DNA of 64,000 bases, taken from contig NZ_LMFI01000001.1 in NCBI RefSeq assembly GCF_001426745.1, forward strand, positions 472,000 through 535,999. The letters are read 5' to 3'. This document shows, one piece after another, positions 55,733 to 64,000 of this stretch. The position numbers and the translations under genes were made by a program. Below the pieces are notes generated by a model. The model saw only the letters and a list, made by a program, of their open reading frames with translations, did no database searches and was not told the origin of the DNA. Positions within the stretch are counted from its first letter, which is position 1, and each line of letters opens with the position of its first letter. The DNA is from Nocardioides sp. Root140 (GTDB lineage: Bacteria; Actinomycetota; Actinomycetes; Propionibacteriales; Nocardioidaceae).

Positions 55733-56472
55733 GCACCCCAACGGCCTACGTGCTGGCCCTCGCCGACGACGCGCTCATCTCCTCCCAGCGCCTCGGGTGG
55801 TGGATCAGCCGTGCGCCGCAGCTCGAGGAGGACGTGGCGATGGCCAACATCGGGCTCGACCAGCTCGGCCAGGCACGTGCGCTGCTGTCCCTCGCCGGTG
55901 CCGCGACCGGCCGCAGCGAGGACGACCTGGCCTACCTCCGCAACGAGCGCGACTTCCGCAACGTGTGCCTCGTCGAGCGCGAGCAGGCCGACTTCGGGGT
56001 GGCGATGGCACGGATGCTGGTCTTCAGCACCTGGCAGCACGAGCTCTACTCCGCACTCTCCGGCAGCTCCGACGCGATGCTGGCCGCCATCTCGGCCAAG
56101 GCCGTCAAGGAGACCGCCTACCACGTCGACCACGCCACCCACTGGGTGCTGCGGCTCGGCGACGGCACCGACGAGTCGCATGCGCGGATGCAGGCCGCCG
56201 TCGACGCCGAGTGGCCGTGGCGCGCCGAGCTGTTCGAGACGGAGTTCCTCGACGACTCACTGGTGGCCGACGGCGTGGCCGTCGATCCCTCCGGGCTGCA
56301 AGGACCGGTCGAACAACGCCTGGAGGCAGTGCTCCACCAGGCCACATTGAACGTGCCGGACACGACGTCGGCATACAGCAAGGGGCGGCTCGGGCGCCAC
56401 ACCGAGGCCATGGGATATCTCCTGGCCGAGATGCAACACCTCCACCGCTCGCACCCGGGAGTCAACTGGTGA
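55729..56472 (+). CDS. paaC: Phenylacetyl-CoA epoxidase structural subunit C
   Basis: A 247-residue ferritin-like subunit that pairs with PaaA but lacks most iron ligands. Recognisable parts are LADDALISSQRLGWWISRAP, LGQARALLSLAG and AVKETAYHVDHATHW. It is coupled to paaB by ATGA overlap. Confidence 0.95.
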   Translation: MSTPTAYVLALADDALISSQRLGWWISRAPQLEEDVAMANIGLDQLGQARALLSLAGAATGRSEDDLAYLRNERDFRNVCLVEREQADFGVAMARMLVFSTWQHELYSALSGSSDAMLAAISAKAVKETAYHVDHATHWVLRLGDGTDESHARMQAAVDAEWPWRAELFETEFLDDSLVADGVAVDPSGLQGPVEQRLEAVLHQATLNVPDTTSAYSKGRLGRHTEAMGYLLAEMQHLHRSHPGVNW

Positions 56473-56987
56473 TCACCGCACACACGCAGCACACCGCACA
56501 CGGAGCTCTTCTCGACCGCCCGCACGGCCGTGCCTGGGCGATCGCCGCCGCCGTCCCCGATCCAGAGCTCCCGGTCGTGACGATCGCCGACCTCGGCATC
56601 CTCCGCGACGTGACCGAGCACGACCAGGGGTCGGTGCACGTCCGCATCACCCCGACGTACTCCGGCTGTCCGGCCATGGAGACGATCCGCGAGGACATCG
56701 TCGCCGCTCTGACAGGAGCCGGGTTCCTGCACGTCGACGTCGAGTTCGTCCTCGCGCCCGCCTGGACCACCGACTGGATGACCGCCGACGGCCGCCGCAA
56801 GCTCGCCGACCACGGCATCGCCCCGCCCGGCCCGCGTGACGTGGTGGGCCTGACCCTGTCCGTGCGCTGCCCGCAGTGCGGCAGCCCGCGGACCCGCGAG
56901 AGCAGCCGCTTCGGCTCGACCTCCTGCAAGTCCCTGTGGGTCTGCTCCGAGTGCCGCGAGCCGTTCGACCACTTCAAGGCGATCTGA
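56469..56987 (+). CDS. paaD: PaaD, iron-sulfur assembly-type protein of the epoxidase operon
   Basis: A 172-residue protein that starts at GTG 56469, overlapping the paaC stop. An N-terminal DUF59 domain (PDPELPVVTIADLGILRDV, TPTYSGCPAMETI) is followed by a C-terminal zinc-ribbon-like part with CPQC and CSEC. It is needed for the activity of the complex, probably in cluster or iron delivery to PaaE or PaaA. A long upstream frame is an artefact of the GC bias. Confidence 0.92.
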   Translation: MITAHTQHTAHGALLDRPHGRAWAIAAAVPDPELPVVTIADLGILRDVTEHDQGSVHVRITPTYSGCPAMETIREDIVAALTGAGFLHVDVEFVLAPAWTTDWMTADGRRKLADHGIAPPGPRDVVGLTLSVRCPQCGSPRTRESSRFGSTSCKSLWVCSECREPFDHFKAI

Positions 56988-58045
56988 TGCCGGCGCACGC
57001 CTCGTTCCATCCCCTGAAGGTGGCGGCCCTCGAGCCGCTGACCGACGATTCGGTCTCGCTCACCTTCGAGGTGCCGGACGAGCTGCGTGACGCCTACACC
57101 TGGCTTCCCGGGCAGCACCTCACGATCAACTGCGAGGACGGCGTACGCCGCAGCTACTCGATCTGTACGTCGCCCTCCACCGGCACGTTGAAGGTCGGCA
57201 TCAAGCGGCTCGCCGACGGTGCCTTCTCGGGCGCCGTGCTCGACCGGCTGCAGGTGGGCGACACCCTCGAGGTGATGACCCCGGCCGGCCGGTTCACCCC
57301 GGCGGGCAGCGACGAGCCACGCACCTACGCGGCGATCGCGGCCGGCTCGGGCATCACCCCGGTGCTCTCGATCGTGACAGCCCTGCTGGAGTCTGAGCCG
57401 GGCGCCGCGGTCACGCTGGTCTACGCCAACCGCGACCACCGCTCGGTGATGTTCCTCGACGAGATCCACGACCTCAAGGACCGTTTCCTGACCCGCTTCC
57501 GCGTGGTGCACGTGCTCTCCCGCGAGGAGCAGGAGGTCGAGCTGCTCTCCGGCCGGCTCGACGCCGATCGCCTGCACCGGCTGCTCGACCGGGTCGTGCC
57601 CGCCAAGGAGGTCGACGAGTGGTTCCTCTGCGGGCCGCACGCGATGGTCACCGAGCTGCGCGACGAGCTCGCGAGAGCAGGCGCCGAGACGGTGCACACC
57701 GAGCTCTTCCATGCCGACCCCGTGCCGCGCTCGCGTGCCGCGGAGGAGTCCTCCGGCACCGGTGAGACGTCGCGGGTGACGGTGCGCCTCGACGGTCGCA
57801 GCTCGACGTTCGACCTCGCCGGGGGCGGAGTGCCCGTGCTGGAGGCGGCGTTGAAGGTGCGCTCCGATGCGCCGTTCGCGTGCCGCGGGGGAGTCTGCGG
57901 CACCTGCCGCGCCAAGGTCGTCACCGGCACGGTGACCATGGACACCAACTGGGCGCTGGAGCAGGACGAGGTCGACCGGGGCTACGTGCTGACCTGCCAG
58001 TCGCACCCCACCTCGCCCGAGTTGGTCCTCGACTACGACGCCTGA
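56987..58045 (+). CDS. paaE: Phenylacetyl-CoA epoxidase reductase subunit E
   Basis: A 352-residue electron-transfer protein that brings electrons from NADPH to the di-iron centre. The FAD-binding part has RRSYSICTSP, the NAD(P) part GSGITPVLSI and EWFLCGPHAMV, and the C-terminal ferredoxin domain CRGGVCGTC plus a late TCQSHP cysteine (2Fe-2S). The order FNR then ferredoxin is typical for PaaE. Its 3' end overlaps the convergent EamA gene by 13 bp. Confidence 0.95.
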   Translation: MPAHASFHPLKVAALEPLTDDSVSLTFEVPDELRDAYTWLPGQHLTINCEDGVRRSYSICTSPSTGTLKVGIKRLADGAFSGAVLDRLQVGDTLEVMTPAGRFTPAGSDEPRTYAAIAAGSGITPVLSIVTALLESEPGAAVTLVYANRDHRSVMFLDEIHDLKDRFLTRFRVVHVLSREEQEVELLSGRLDADRLHRLLDRVVPAKEVDEWFLCGPHAMVTELRDELARAGAETVHTELFHADPVPRSRAAEESSGTGETSRVTVRLDGRSSTFDLAGGGVPVLEAALKVRSDAPFACRGGVCGTCRAKVVTGTVTMDTNWALEQDEVDRGYVLTCQSHPTSPELVLDYDA

Positions 58046-58875
58046 GCCGCCTGGCCGACCATCGGCACCCGGCCCGGATGGGCCAGCGCGACCGCACCGC
58101 CGATCGCGAGCGCGAACCCGGCGGCGACCGCCGGCCACCAGCCGGGTCGTACGCCGTCACCGAGCAACGCCACGCCGACCAGGGCCGGCACCAGTGTCTC
58201 GGACACGATCAGGGCCGCCGTCGACGTCGTCACGGCCACGCCTTCGAGCGAGACCGAGTAGAGCCAGAACGCGACCGCGCCCAGGGTGGGCACCGCCAGG
58301 GCGACCGTGATCACCTCGGGCGAGATCGACCCGGTGACGCCGCGGACGGCGATCGCCGAGCCGGCGTACCCGCAACCGGCAACGAGGCCGAGCAGCACCA
58401 TGCGCGTGTGTCCGCCGCGGCGCAGGAGCCACAGCCCGACAGCCGTGCAAGCCACGACCATGGCCCAGGAGACTCCGGGAAGGAGCCAGCCGCTGGTCGT
58501 CTCGCCCGGTGCGCCGGCGCCCGCGGCCACCACTCCGATGCCGACGGTCACCGCCGCGACCGCGCCCCAGCCGAACGCTCCGAGCGGCTCGTGCAGCCGG
58601 TGCGCGGAGATGATCGCGGTGACCGGCATCGACAGCGAGATCGTGGCCTGCGCCAGGTAGAGGGGAAGCGTCCAGATGGCCACGGCGTGCAGCACGAAAC
58701 CGGCCAGATAGGCCCCGATCACCAGCAACAGCAGGGGAGTGGTCAGGGCCATGCCCACGAATGCGACGGCCGACCGGGTCTCGGCCTCGTGGTCGCGCAC
58801 GGCCATCGCCTGCCAGACCGCGGCCACGCCGAAGAGCGCAGCCGAGACCAGGGCGGCAGTGAGGCCGATCGCCAC
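58033..58875 (-). CDS. EamA/DMT-type transporter
   Basis: A 280-residue membrane protein with about nine to ten hydrophobic helices in two similar halves, as in drug/metabolite transporters. Typical pieces are AATISLSMPVTAIISAHRLHEP and GVAVTTSTAALIVSETLVPA. Substrate unknown. GTG 58875 lies 7 bp after the DUF3043 stop, so the two are one transcript. Confidence 0.85.
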   Translation of the reverse strand: MAIGLTAALVSAALFGVAAVWQAMAVRDHEAETRSAVAFVGMALTTPLLLLVIGAYLAGFVLHAVAIWTLPLYLAQATISLSMPVTAIISAHRLHEPLGAFGWGAVAAVTVGIGVVAAGAGAPGETTSGWLLPGVSWAMVVACTAVGLWLLRRGGHTRMVLLGLVAGCGYAGSAIAVRGVTGSISPEVITVALAVPTLGAVAFWLYSVSLEGVAVTTSTAALIVSETLVPALVGVALLGDGVRPGWWPAVAAGFALAIGGAVALAHPGRVPMVGQAAQAS

Positions 58876-58882
58876 CTCGAGC

Positions 58883-59473
58883 TCAGCTGTAGTGCTCGGG
58901 GAGGGCCTGCCCGATCTTCACCTGCGGCTTGGGGAGCCGAAGGAAGCGCATGTTGACCGACCGCATCACGGCGTACCAGGTGACGCCCTTGAGCGACTCG
59001 TCGGGGAACCGCTCGACCACCTGCTTGCGGACCCGGTGGCGCATCCAGAGGATGTCGAGGACGACCAGCACCAGCGTGGTGAACCACAGCGAGTTGGCCA
59101 GGGCCATGCCCCCGGAGCCGAAGAGGCCGTAGCCCATGATCATGATGATGATCAGCATCGGCGCCAGCAGCTCGGAGAACCCGATGCGGGAGTCGACGAA
59201 GTCGCGGATGAACCGCTTCACCGGTCCGCGGTCGCGCGGGGGCAGGTTCTTCTCGTCGCCGGACCTCAGCGCTGCGCGCACATTGCGGCTGGACTCGACG
59301 CGGAGCTCGCGCTGGCGACGGGCCTGGGCCTTGCGGTCCTTGGGGAGCTTGGCCCGCGCCCGGGCGGCCGCCTCTGCCTCCTTGCGCGTGGGAGTGGGAC
59401 GGCCCTTGGAGCCGGGACGGGACTCGGGCGACTCGGGGGAGTCGGGCGAGTCCTTGGAGCTACGACGGAACAA
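58883..59473 (-). CDS. DUF3043 membrane protein
   Basis: A 196-residue actinobacterial protein of unknown role. A charged N-terminus rich in Ser, Pro, Lys and Arg (KGRPTPTRKEAEAAARARAK) leads to two hydrophobic helices (LLAPMLIIIMIMGYGLFG and LWFTTLVLVVLDILWM). The start is TTG at 59473; a -10-like TAGTCT lies at 59513-59518 on the minus strand. Confidence 0.88.
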   Translation of the reverse strand: MFRRSSKDSPDSPESPESRPGSKGRPTPTRKEAEAAARARAKLPKDRKAQARRQRELRVESSRNVRAALRSGDEKNLPPRDRGPVKRFIRDFVDSRIGFSELLAPMLIIIMIMGYGLFGSGGMALANSLWFTTLVLVVLDILWMRHRVRKQVVERFPDESLKGVTWYAVMRSVNMRFLRLPKPQVKIGQALPEHYS

Positions 59474-59635
59474 CGGGGCTGCCTTCGGCGAGTGGTTTGC
59501 GGTGACCTGCCCAGACTACCGGCACCCCGTCCCTCGCCCACGCTTGTGTTTGGGCCTAGGGTTGAGCGGAAAGCACTCGACCATCACCGTCAGGTCGCCC
59601 CAGGCGACGAGCAGACCCAGAGGGGGCCGCATCCG

Positions 59636-60421
59636 ATGAGCCTTTGGAAGCGTTTCACGTTGATCTTCCGATCCAAGGCCAACAGCGCACTCGACCGCGC
59701 CGAGGACCCGCGCCAGACGCTGGACTACAGCTACCAGCGCCAGCTCGAGCTCCTCTCGAAGGTGCGCCGAGGTGTCGCCGACGTGGCCACCAGCCGCAAG
59801 CGTGTCGAGCTGCAGGTCAACCAACTCGAGCAGCAGCAGGCCAAGCTCCAGACCCAGGCGCAGAAGTCCCTCGACATGGGTCGCGAGGACCTCGCCCGCG
59901 AGGCGCTGACCCGCAAGTCGGCCCTCAACGGCCAGATCACCGACCTCAAGACGCAGCACGCCAACCTCCAGGGCGAGGAGGAGAAGCTGACGCTCGCGCA
60001 GCAGCGGCTCCAGGCCAAGATCGAGTCCTTCCGCACCCGCAAGGAGACGATCAAGGCCAACTACACCGCTGCCGAGGCCCAGACCAAGATCAACGAGGCA
60101 CTCTCCGGCATCGGTGAGGAGATGGGCGACGTCGGCATGGCGATCCAGCGTGCCGAGGACAAGACGGCCAACATGCAGGCCCGCGCCGGCGCGATCGACG
60201 AGCTCATCGCCAGCGGTGCCCTCGACGACGTGTCCAACCCGGGCGGCAACGACGACATCGCCCGCGAGCTCGACGCGATGAGCTCGCAGGCCGACGTCGA
60301 GTCCGAGCTCGCCGCGCTCAAGGGTGGCGGTGCTCCACAGGCCATCGACGCTCCCGACCAGGGTGCGATCCTCGAGCCCGAGACGCAGAAGGTCGAAGGC
60401 ACCAACGAGGCCCAGTCATGA
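59636..60421 (+). CDS. pspA: PspA/IM30 family membrane-stress protein
   Basis: A 261-residue ESCRT-III-like protein that forms scaffolds on the inner face of the membrane and protects it under stress. After the amphipathic N-terminal helix MSLWKRFTLIFRSKANSALD come long coiled-coil helices with heptad-like Leu/Gln/Ala (VELQVNQLEQQQAKLQTQAQ) up to about residue 185, then a disordered acidic tail. GTG/ATG choice: ATG 59636, as the conserved MSLWKRF demands. It heads a six-gene cluster and is divergent from DUF3043; a TAGGGT box lies at 59557-59562. Confidence 0.95.
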   Translation: MSLWKRFTLIFRSKANSALDRAEDPRQTLDYSYQRQLELLSKVRRGVADVATSRKRVELQVNQLEQQQAKLQTQAQKSLDMGREDLAREALTRKSALNGQITDLKTQHANLQGEEEKLTLAQQRLQAKIESFRTRKETIKANYTAAEAQTKINEALSGIGEEMGDVGMAIQRAEDKTANMQARAGAIDELIASGALDDVSNPGGNDDIARELDAMSSQADVESELAALKGGGAPQAIDAPDQGAILEPETQKVEGTNEAQS

Positions 60422-60696
60422 TCGTCCGCATCCTGGGCGAGGGCCAGTACGACGTCTCAGACAACGCCGTCGACCGCCTCAACGCGCTCGACGCCCAGGT
60501 CGAGGCCGCGGTCGAGGCCGACGACACCGACGCGTTCACCGCTGCCCTCGCCGAGCTGTTGGGCGTCGTACGCACGGTCGGCGTTCCTCACGACGCGGAG
60601 GCGATCGACGTCTCCGACGTGGTGCTCCCGCCGGCCGACGCCACCCTCGAGGAAGTGCGCGAGCAGCTCTCCGACGACGGCTTGATCCCCGGCTGA
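60418..60696 (+). CDS. PspA-associated protein PspAA
   Basis: A 92-residue protein that starts MIVRILGEGQYDV, the hallmark of the PspAA family found beside pspA in actinobacteria and other phyla. It probably binds PspA or regulates it. ATG overlaps the pspA stop (ATGA). Confidence 0.92.
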   Translation: MIVRILGEGQYDVSDNAVDRLNALDAQVEAAVEADDTDAFTAALAELLGVVRTVGVPHDAEAIDVSDVVLPPADATLEEVREQLSDDGLIPG

Positions 60697-60706
60697 GAAG
60701 ACTCCC

Positions 60707-61642
60707 GTGGCGCACTCTCGTTTCATCAAGGACCGTGGTCTCACCGCACGGATGACCCTGACCATGTTCCTGCTCGGTGCCCTGTTCGTGGCGTTCATGG
60801 TCACGCTGATGGCGGTGGCCGGAGGGTCGGGCAACTCCGGCCTGATCCCGATCATCGGCATCGTGGGCCTCGGCATCGCGTTCTACCAGTGGTGGAGCTC
60901 GGACAAGGTGGCGATGCGGGCGATGCGGGCCCGTGAGGTCTCTCCCGAGGAGGCCCCGGAGCTGCACGGCATGATCGACCGGCTCTGTGCCATGGCCGAC
61001 ATGCCCAAGCCCCGGGTCGGGATCGCCGACATGGACATCCCCAACGCCTTCGCGACCGGACGCTCACCCAACCGGTCGGTCGTGTGCGTCACCACGGGCA
61101 TCCTGCGCACGCTCAACGCCGAAGAGCTCGAGGGTGTCCTCGCCCACGAGCTCTCCCACGTGGCCCACCGCGACGTCCTGGTGATGACCGTGGCCTCGTC
61201 CGCGGGCATCGTGGCCGGCATGCTCACCCAGTCCGCTCAGTACGGCGGGCTGTCGCTCCTCGGCGGCCGGGGTCGCAACAACAACAACGGCGCGCTGCCG
61301 GCGTACCTCATCGCGCTGGTGGTCAGCCTGGTCGTCTACGCAGTCAGCTTCGTGCTGACCCGCATGCTCTCCCGCTATCGCGAGCTGTGTGCGGACCGTG
61401 CCGGCGCCTACCTGACCATGAAGCCGGCCGCGCTGGCCTCGGCGCTGCAGAAGATCACCGGCGAGATGTCCGCCATCCCGCAGAAGGACCTGCGTTCCTC
61501 GAGCGCGATGAACGCGTTCTTCATCGCCCCGGCGATCAGCGGTGTGTCGCTCAAGACCCTGACCTCGACCCACCCGCCGCTCGAGCAGCGCCTCCAGCAG
61601 CTCGCCAAGATCCAGGCCGAGCTCGGCCGCCCGATGGGCTGA
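60707..61642 (+). CDS. htpX: HtpX-like membrane metalloprotease (M48)
   Basis: A 311-residue integral membrane zinc protease that degrades damaged membrane proteins. Zinc motif HELSHVAHRD (H147, E148, H151) and the later glutamate in RYRELCADRAGAYL are present; four hydrophobic helices flank it. GTG 60707 lies 10 bp after PspAA. A protease inside a psp operon suggests joint quality control of the membrane. Confidence 0.94.
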   Translation: MAHSRFIKDRGLTARMTLTMFLLGALFVAFMVTLMAVAGGSGNSGLIPIIGIVGLGIAFYQWWSSDKVAMRAMRAREVSPEEAPELHGMIDRLCAMADMPKPRVGIADMDIPNAFATGRSPNRSVVCVTTGILRTLNAEELEGVLAHELSHVAHRDVLVMTVASSAGIVAGMLTQSAQYGGLSLLGGRGRNNNNGALPAYLIALVVSLVVYAVSFVLTRMLSRYRELCADRAGAYLTMKPAALASALQKITGEMSAIPQKDLRSSSAMNAFFIAPAISGVSLKTLTSTHPPLEQRLQQLAKIQAELGRPMG

Positions 61643-61643
61643 C

Positions 61644-62240
61644 ATGGGGCTCTGGAACTCGATCCTCGGTCGTTCGAAGACGACCAAGGCGCAGCTCGAC
61701 GCGCTGTTCATGGTGCCCTCGGCGGCGATCACCTTGCAGACCGCGGCCGGGCTCACTCCGACCGGCAGTGGCTCGGTCTGCTTCCGCGGGGCCACCGGTG
61801 CCGCGTTCGCGCAGACCCAGGCCGACATCGTCGCGCTGCTCAACGACAATCCCGATGCCCCCGACGTCGAGGTCACCCAGGACTCCTTCGGGTTCACCTG
61901 GCTGGTCGCCCAGCGCGACCCCCAGGACACCGCGGGCCTGTGCACCGACCTGCACGCGGTGAACACCATCCTCGAGGAGCAGGGCTTCGGCAGCGGGCTG
62001 CTGTGCTCGCTGATCGCGTTCGCCGACGCCTCGGGCCGCAGGGCCGGCCTGGTCTACCTCTACAAGCAGGGCACGTTCTACCCGTTCGCTCCCGAGCCGG
62101 GCTCTGGTGGCGACGGCTCGGGCCAGCAGCGGCGCGACAACCTGCTCGAGATCCAGATCCGCGACCAGCTCGCCGCCGAGCTGCCGATGGAGCAGGACCT
62201 CCAGCGCTGGCTCGCCGTCTGGGGCGCCCCCGGCCTCTAG
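61644..62240 (+). CDS. PspA-associated protein PspAB
   Basis: A 198-residue cytosolic protein matching the PspAB family: MGLWNSILGRSKTTKAQLDA at the start, ITLQTAAGLTPTGSGSVCFR and FYPFAPEPG later. It is known only from its link with pspA/htpX; role unknown. It starts 1 bp after htpX. Confidence 0.9.
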   Translation: MGLWNSILGRSKTTKAQLDALFMVPSAAITLQTAAGLTPTGSGSVCFRGATGAAFAQTQADIVALLNDNPDAPDVEVTQDSFGFTWLVAQRDPQDTAGLCTDLHAVNTILEEQGFGSGLLCSLIAFADASGRRAGLVYLYKQGTFYPFAPEPGSGGDGSGQQRRDNLLEIQIRDQLAAELPMEQDLQRWLAVWGAPGL

Positions 62241-62250
62241 CCGCACAACC

Positions 62251-62298
62251 GCATCAACAACCCACGGTTCGCGGACCTTGATGCGCGAACCGTGGGTT
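62251..62298. repeat. Hairpin after pspAB related to the 22-bp tandem repeats
   Basis: Perfect 15-bp arms AACCCACGGTTCGCG (62259-62273) and CGCGAACCGTGGGTT (62284-62298), 10-nt loop. GCATCAA (62251) and TTGATGC form a second possible pairing. The words CGGTTCGCG and GCATCAA also make up the tandem units at 8408-8473. It may be the end of the pspA transcript or a mobile-type repeat. Confidence 0.8.
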
Positions 62299-62395
62299 CT
62301 TGCGCTTCGAACCGTGGATCGTTGCGCCGTTCTGACCGATGTCGTCCGCGAACTGACCCGGCCCACTAGGGTTACGCCCACATCAACGGGGAAAG

Positions 62396-62893
62396 GTGGA
62401 CCGCGTGATCGCGTTCCTTCTCATCGGTGCCGTCGGCATCGCGCTCTTGCTGTTCTCGCTGATCGTCGGCGACCTCCTCGACGGGCTGCTCGACTTCGGG
62501 GGCGACCTGTTCTCGGGTGCCGCGATGGCGGGGTTCCTGGGTGCCTTCGGGTTCGGGGGAGCCATCTCCTACGCGCAGAGCGACAACATGGGCCTCTCCA
62601 TCGGCGTCGGCCTGGTGGCCGGTCTCGTCGTCGGAGCCGGCGCCGGTTGGGCGTCGTACCAGCTGAAGCAGGGCGGCGACGAGGCGAACGTCCGCACGGG
62701 TGACCTCACCGGCCAGCCGGCCACGGTCATCAGTGCGATCCCCGAGAACGGGTACGGCGAGGTGAGCATCGTGGCGTCGGGCCACATCACCAAGCTCAAC
62801 GCCCGCTCGGAGGCCCCACTGGCAGCAGGTACGCCGGTCACGATCACGGCAGTCCTCTCCGCCACCTCGGTGCTCGTCGAGCGCCGGGGCTGA
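62396..62893 (+). CDS. NfeD-like membrane protein
   Basis: A 165-residue protein with two hydrophobic parts (VIAFLLIGAVGIALLLFSLI and about residues 40-85, rich in Gly and Ala) and a C-terminal OB-like beta domain (GDLTGQPATVISAIPENGYG). The layout matches NfeD/YuaF proteins, which act with flotillins. GTG 62396 or GTG 62405 may be the start. The flotillin gene follows 34 bp later. Confidence 0.8.
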   Translation: MDRVIAFLLIGAVGIALLLFSLIVGDLLDGLLDFGGDLFSGAAMAGFLGAFGFGGAISYAQSDNMGLSIGVGLVAGLVVGAGAGWASYQLKQGGDEANVRTGDLTGQPATVISAIPENGYGEVSIVASGHITKLNARSEAPLAAGTPVTITAVLSATSVLVERRG

Positions 62894-62927
62894 ACACCAC
62901 CACTCCACCCGAGCCAGGAGCTCCTGT

Positions 62928-64000
62928 ATGTCCCCGATCCTGCTTGCCGTCGTCGGCATCATCGTCCTCGTCGTCCTTCTGGGCGCCCTGATCACCACCC
63001 GCTACAAGGTGGCCGGCCCCAACGAGGCCTTCATCGTCACCGGCCGCAAGGGCAAGGCGGTGAAGAACCCCGAGACCGGCCAGGTCTCCACCGACCTGTC
63101 CGGCCAGAAGGTCGTGATGGGTGGCGGTGTCTTCGTGATCCCGTTCGTGCAGAAGGCACACACCCTCGACCTCTCGTCGCGTCGCCTTTTCGTGCAGATC
63201 AAGGGCGCCATCTCGGGGCAGGGCGTCAAGCTCAACCTCGAGGGCGTCGCGATCGTCAAGGTCGGTGGCAACGAGGACTCCATCCGTGCCGCGGCCCAGC
63301 GCTTCCTCACCCAGCAGCAGGAGATCGAGACCTTCACGCAGGAGACCCTCGCCGGTTCGCTGCGCTCCATCGTCGGGTCCCTGTCGGTCGAGCAGATCAT
63401 CCGCGACCGGGCCGCGTTCGCGCAGCGCGTCGCCGACGAGTCCGAGACCTCGCTGACCGGCCAGGGCCTGGTGCTCGACACGTTCCAGATCCAGGACATC
63501 ACCGACGACGGCTCCTACCTTGCCGACCTCGGTCGGCCCGAGGCCGCCAAGCTGAACCAGGTCGCCTCCATCGCCGAGGCCGAGGCCCGCCAGGCTGCCG
63601 AGCAGGCCAGGCTGGCCGCCGAGCAGGAGATCGCCATCGCCCAGCGCCAGCTGGCCCTCCAGACCGCCGAGATCAAGGCCGAGACCGACGCCGCCAGTGC
63701 CCAGGCCGCGGCCGCAGGCCCGTTGGCCCAGGCCGATCGCGACCAGGCGATCCTCGCCGAGCAGGAGAAGGTTGCCGTCCGCCAGGCAGCCCTCAAGGAG
63801 CGCCAGCTCGACACCGAGGTCCGCAAGCCCGCCGACGCCGAGCGCTACCGCGTGGAGACCGAGGCCGAGGGGCGTCGCAACTCCCAGGTCTTCGACGCCG
63901 ACGCCGCCAAGGTCGCCGCGATCGCCAAGGCCGAGGCAGAGGCCGAGCGCGACCGCCTGACCGGTGTCGGTGAGAAGTCACGTCGTGAGGCACTGGCCGA
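62928..64000 (+). CDS. Flotillin-family protein, 5' part (3' end outside window)
   Basis: The frame is open from ATG 62928 to the window end (357 codons). An N-terminal membrane helix (LLAVVGIIVLVVLLGALITT) is followed by an SPFH/Band-7 domain (VVMGGGVFVIPFVQKAHTLD, LNLEGVAIVKVGGNEDSIRA) and a long coiled coil full of Ala-Glu repeats (AEAEARQAAEQARLAAEQ, then IAIAQRQLALQTAEIKAETD), typical of flotillin/YuaG. AGGAG lies ahead of the ATG. Flotillins gather membrane domains and often work with NfeD. Confidence 0.94.
   Translation, partial: MSPILLAVVGIIVLVVLLGALITTRYKVAGPNEAFIVTGRKGKAVKNPETGQVSTDLSGQKVVMGGGVFVIPFVQKAHTLDLSSRRLFVQIKGAISGQGVKLNLEGVAIVKVGGNEDSIRAAAQRFLTQQQEIETFTQETLAGSLRSIVGSLSVEQIIRDRAAFAQRVADESETSLTGQGLVLDTFQIQDITDDGSYLADLGRPEAAKLNQVASIAEAEARQAAEQARLAAEQEIAIAQRQLALQTAEIKAETDAASAQAAAAGPLAQADRDQAILAEQEKVAVRQAALKERQLDTEVRKPADAERYRVETEAEGRRNSQVFDADAAKVAAIAKAEAEAERDRLTGVGEKSRREALA

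Overview
The window is about 64 kb of very GC-rich actinobacterial chromosome. Gene content and order point to the family Nocardioidaceae, probably Nocardioides or a close relative. Three things support this: the core order dxr - site-2 protease - ispG - GNAT ... proS ... rimP-nusA ... ylxR-infB-rbfA-truB-ribF ... rpsO-pnp-M16 peptidase ... dapB, the many GTG starts, and short palindromic repeats around a 13E12 (DUF222/HNH) gene. The genus is an inference. No rRNA, tRNA, CRISPR array or intact insertion sequence was seen.

Layout. 1-880: 3' part of a UDP-glucose dehydrogenase. 974-5987: a tightly overlapping MoxR / DUF58 / membrane protein / VWA / VWA / TPR-like operon. 5988-8468: an accessory island with a broken 13E12-family HNH gene between oppositely oriented palindromic repeats. 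8469-13522: LOG-family protein, BluB-like nitroreductase, RIO kinase, an adenylate-forming-enzyme fragment and a secreted M1 peptidase. 13554-20058: non-mevalonate isoprenoid genes dxr and ispG around a site-2 protease, with GNAT and DoxX-like genes. 20148-25568: ASCH protein, HATPase-like regulator, proS, HAD hydrolase and a ferritin-like/lipoprotein pair. 25651-33940: the translation and RNA operon. 33942-44931: about 11 kb of accessory genes (membrane protein, two-component system, two MMPL transporters, two molybdenum enzymes) between ribF and rpsO. 45089-51904: rpsO, pnp, M16 peptidase, a SatD-like regulator, a methyltransferase and dapB. 52083-54346: a secreted thermolysin-like protease and a GNAT. 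54453-58045: paaABCDE, the phenylacetyl-CoA epoxidase operon. 58033-59473: EamA transporter and DUF3043 protein. 59636-64000: a PspA - PspAA - HtpX - PspAB - NfeD-like - flotillin cluster, cut by the window end.

How the genes work together. The translation block couples transcription elongation (NusA), initiation (IF-2), ribosome maturation (RimP, RbfA), tRNA modification (TruB), flavin cofactor synthesis (RibF) and RNA decay (PNPase). The paa genes activate the ring of phenylacetyl-CoA, and a palindrome over the promoter suggests local repression. The last cluster looks like a membrane-stress module combining a PspA scaffold, a membrane protease and flotillin-type membrane organisation.

The most unusual material lies between genes. 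There are several families of perfect or near-perfect palindromes, some repeated tens of kb apart; a structured 322-bp gap with no gene; and a broken HNH gene carrying two separate tandem duplications of about 100 bp. A recurrent TAnnnT box 6-7 nt before the start codon marks about a dozen genes as probably leaderless. I did not find a clearly undescribed multi-gene defence or biosynthetic system; the best candidates for novelty are the repeat families, the structured gap, and the fragment gene coupled to the M1 peptidase.
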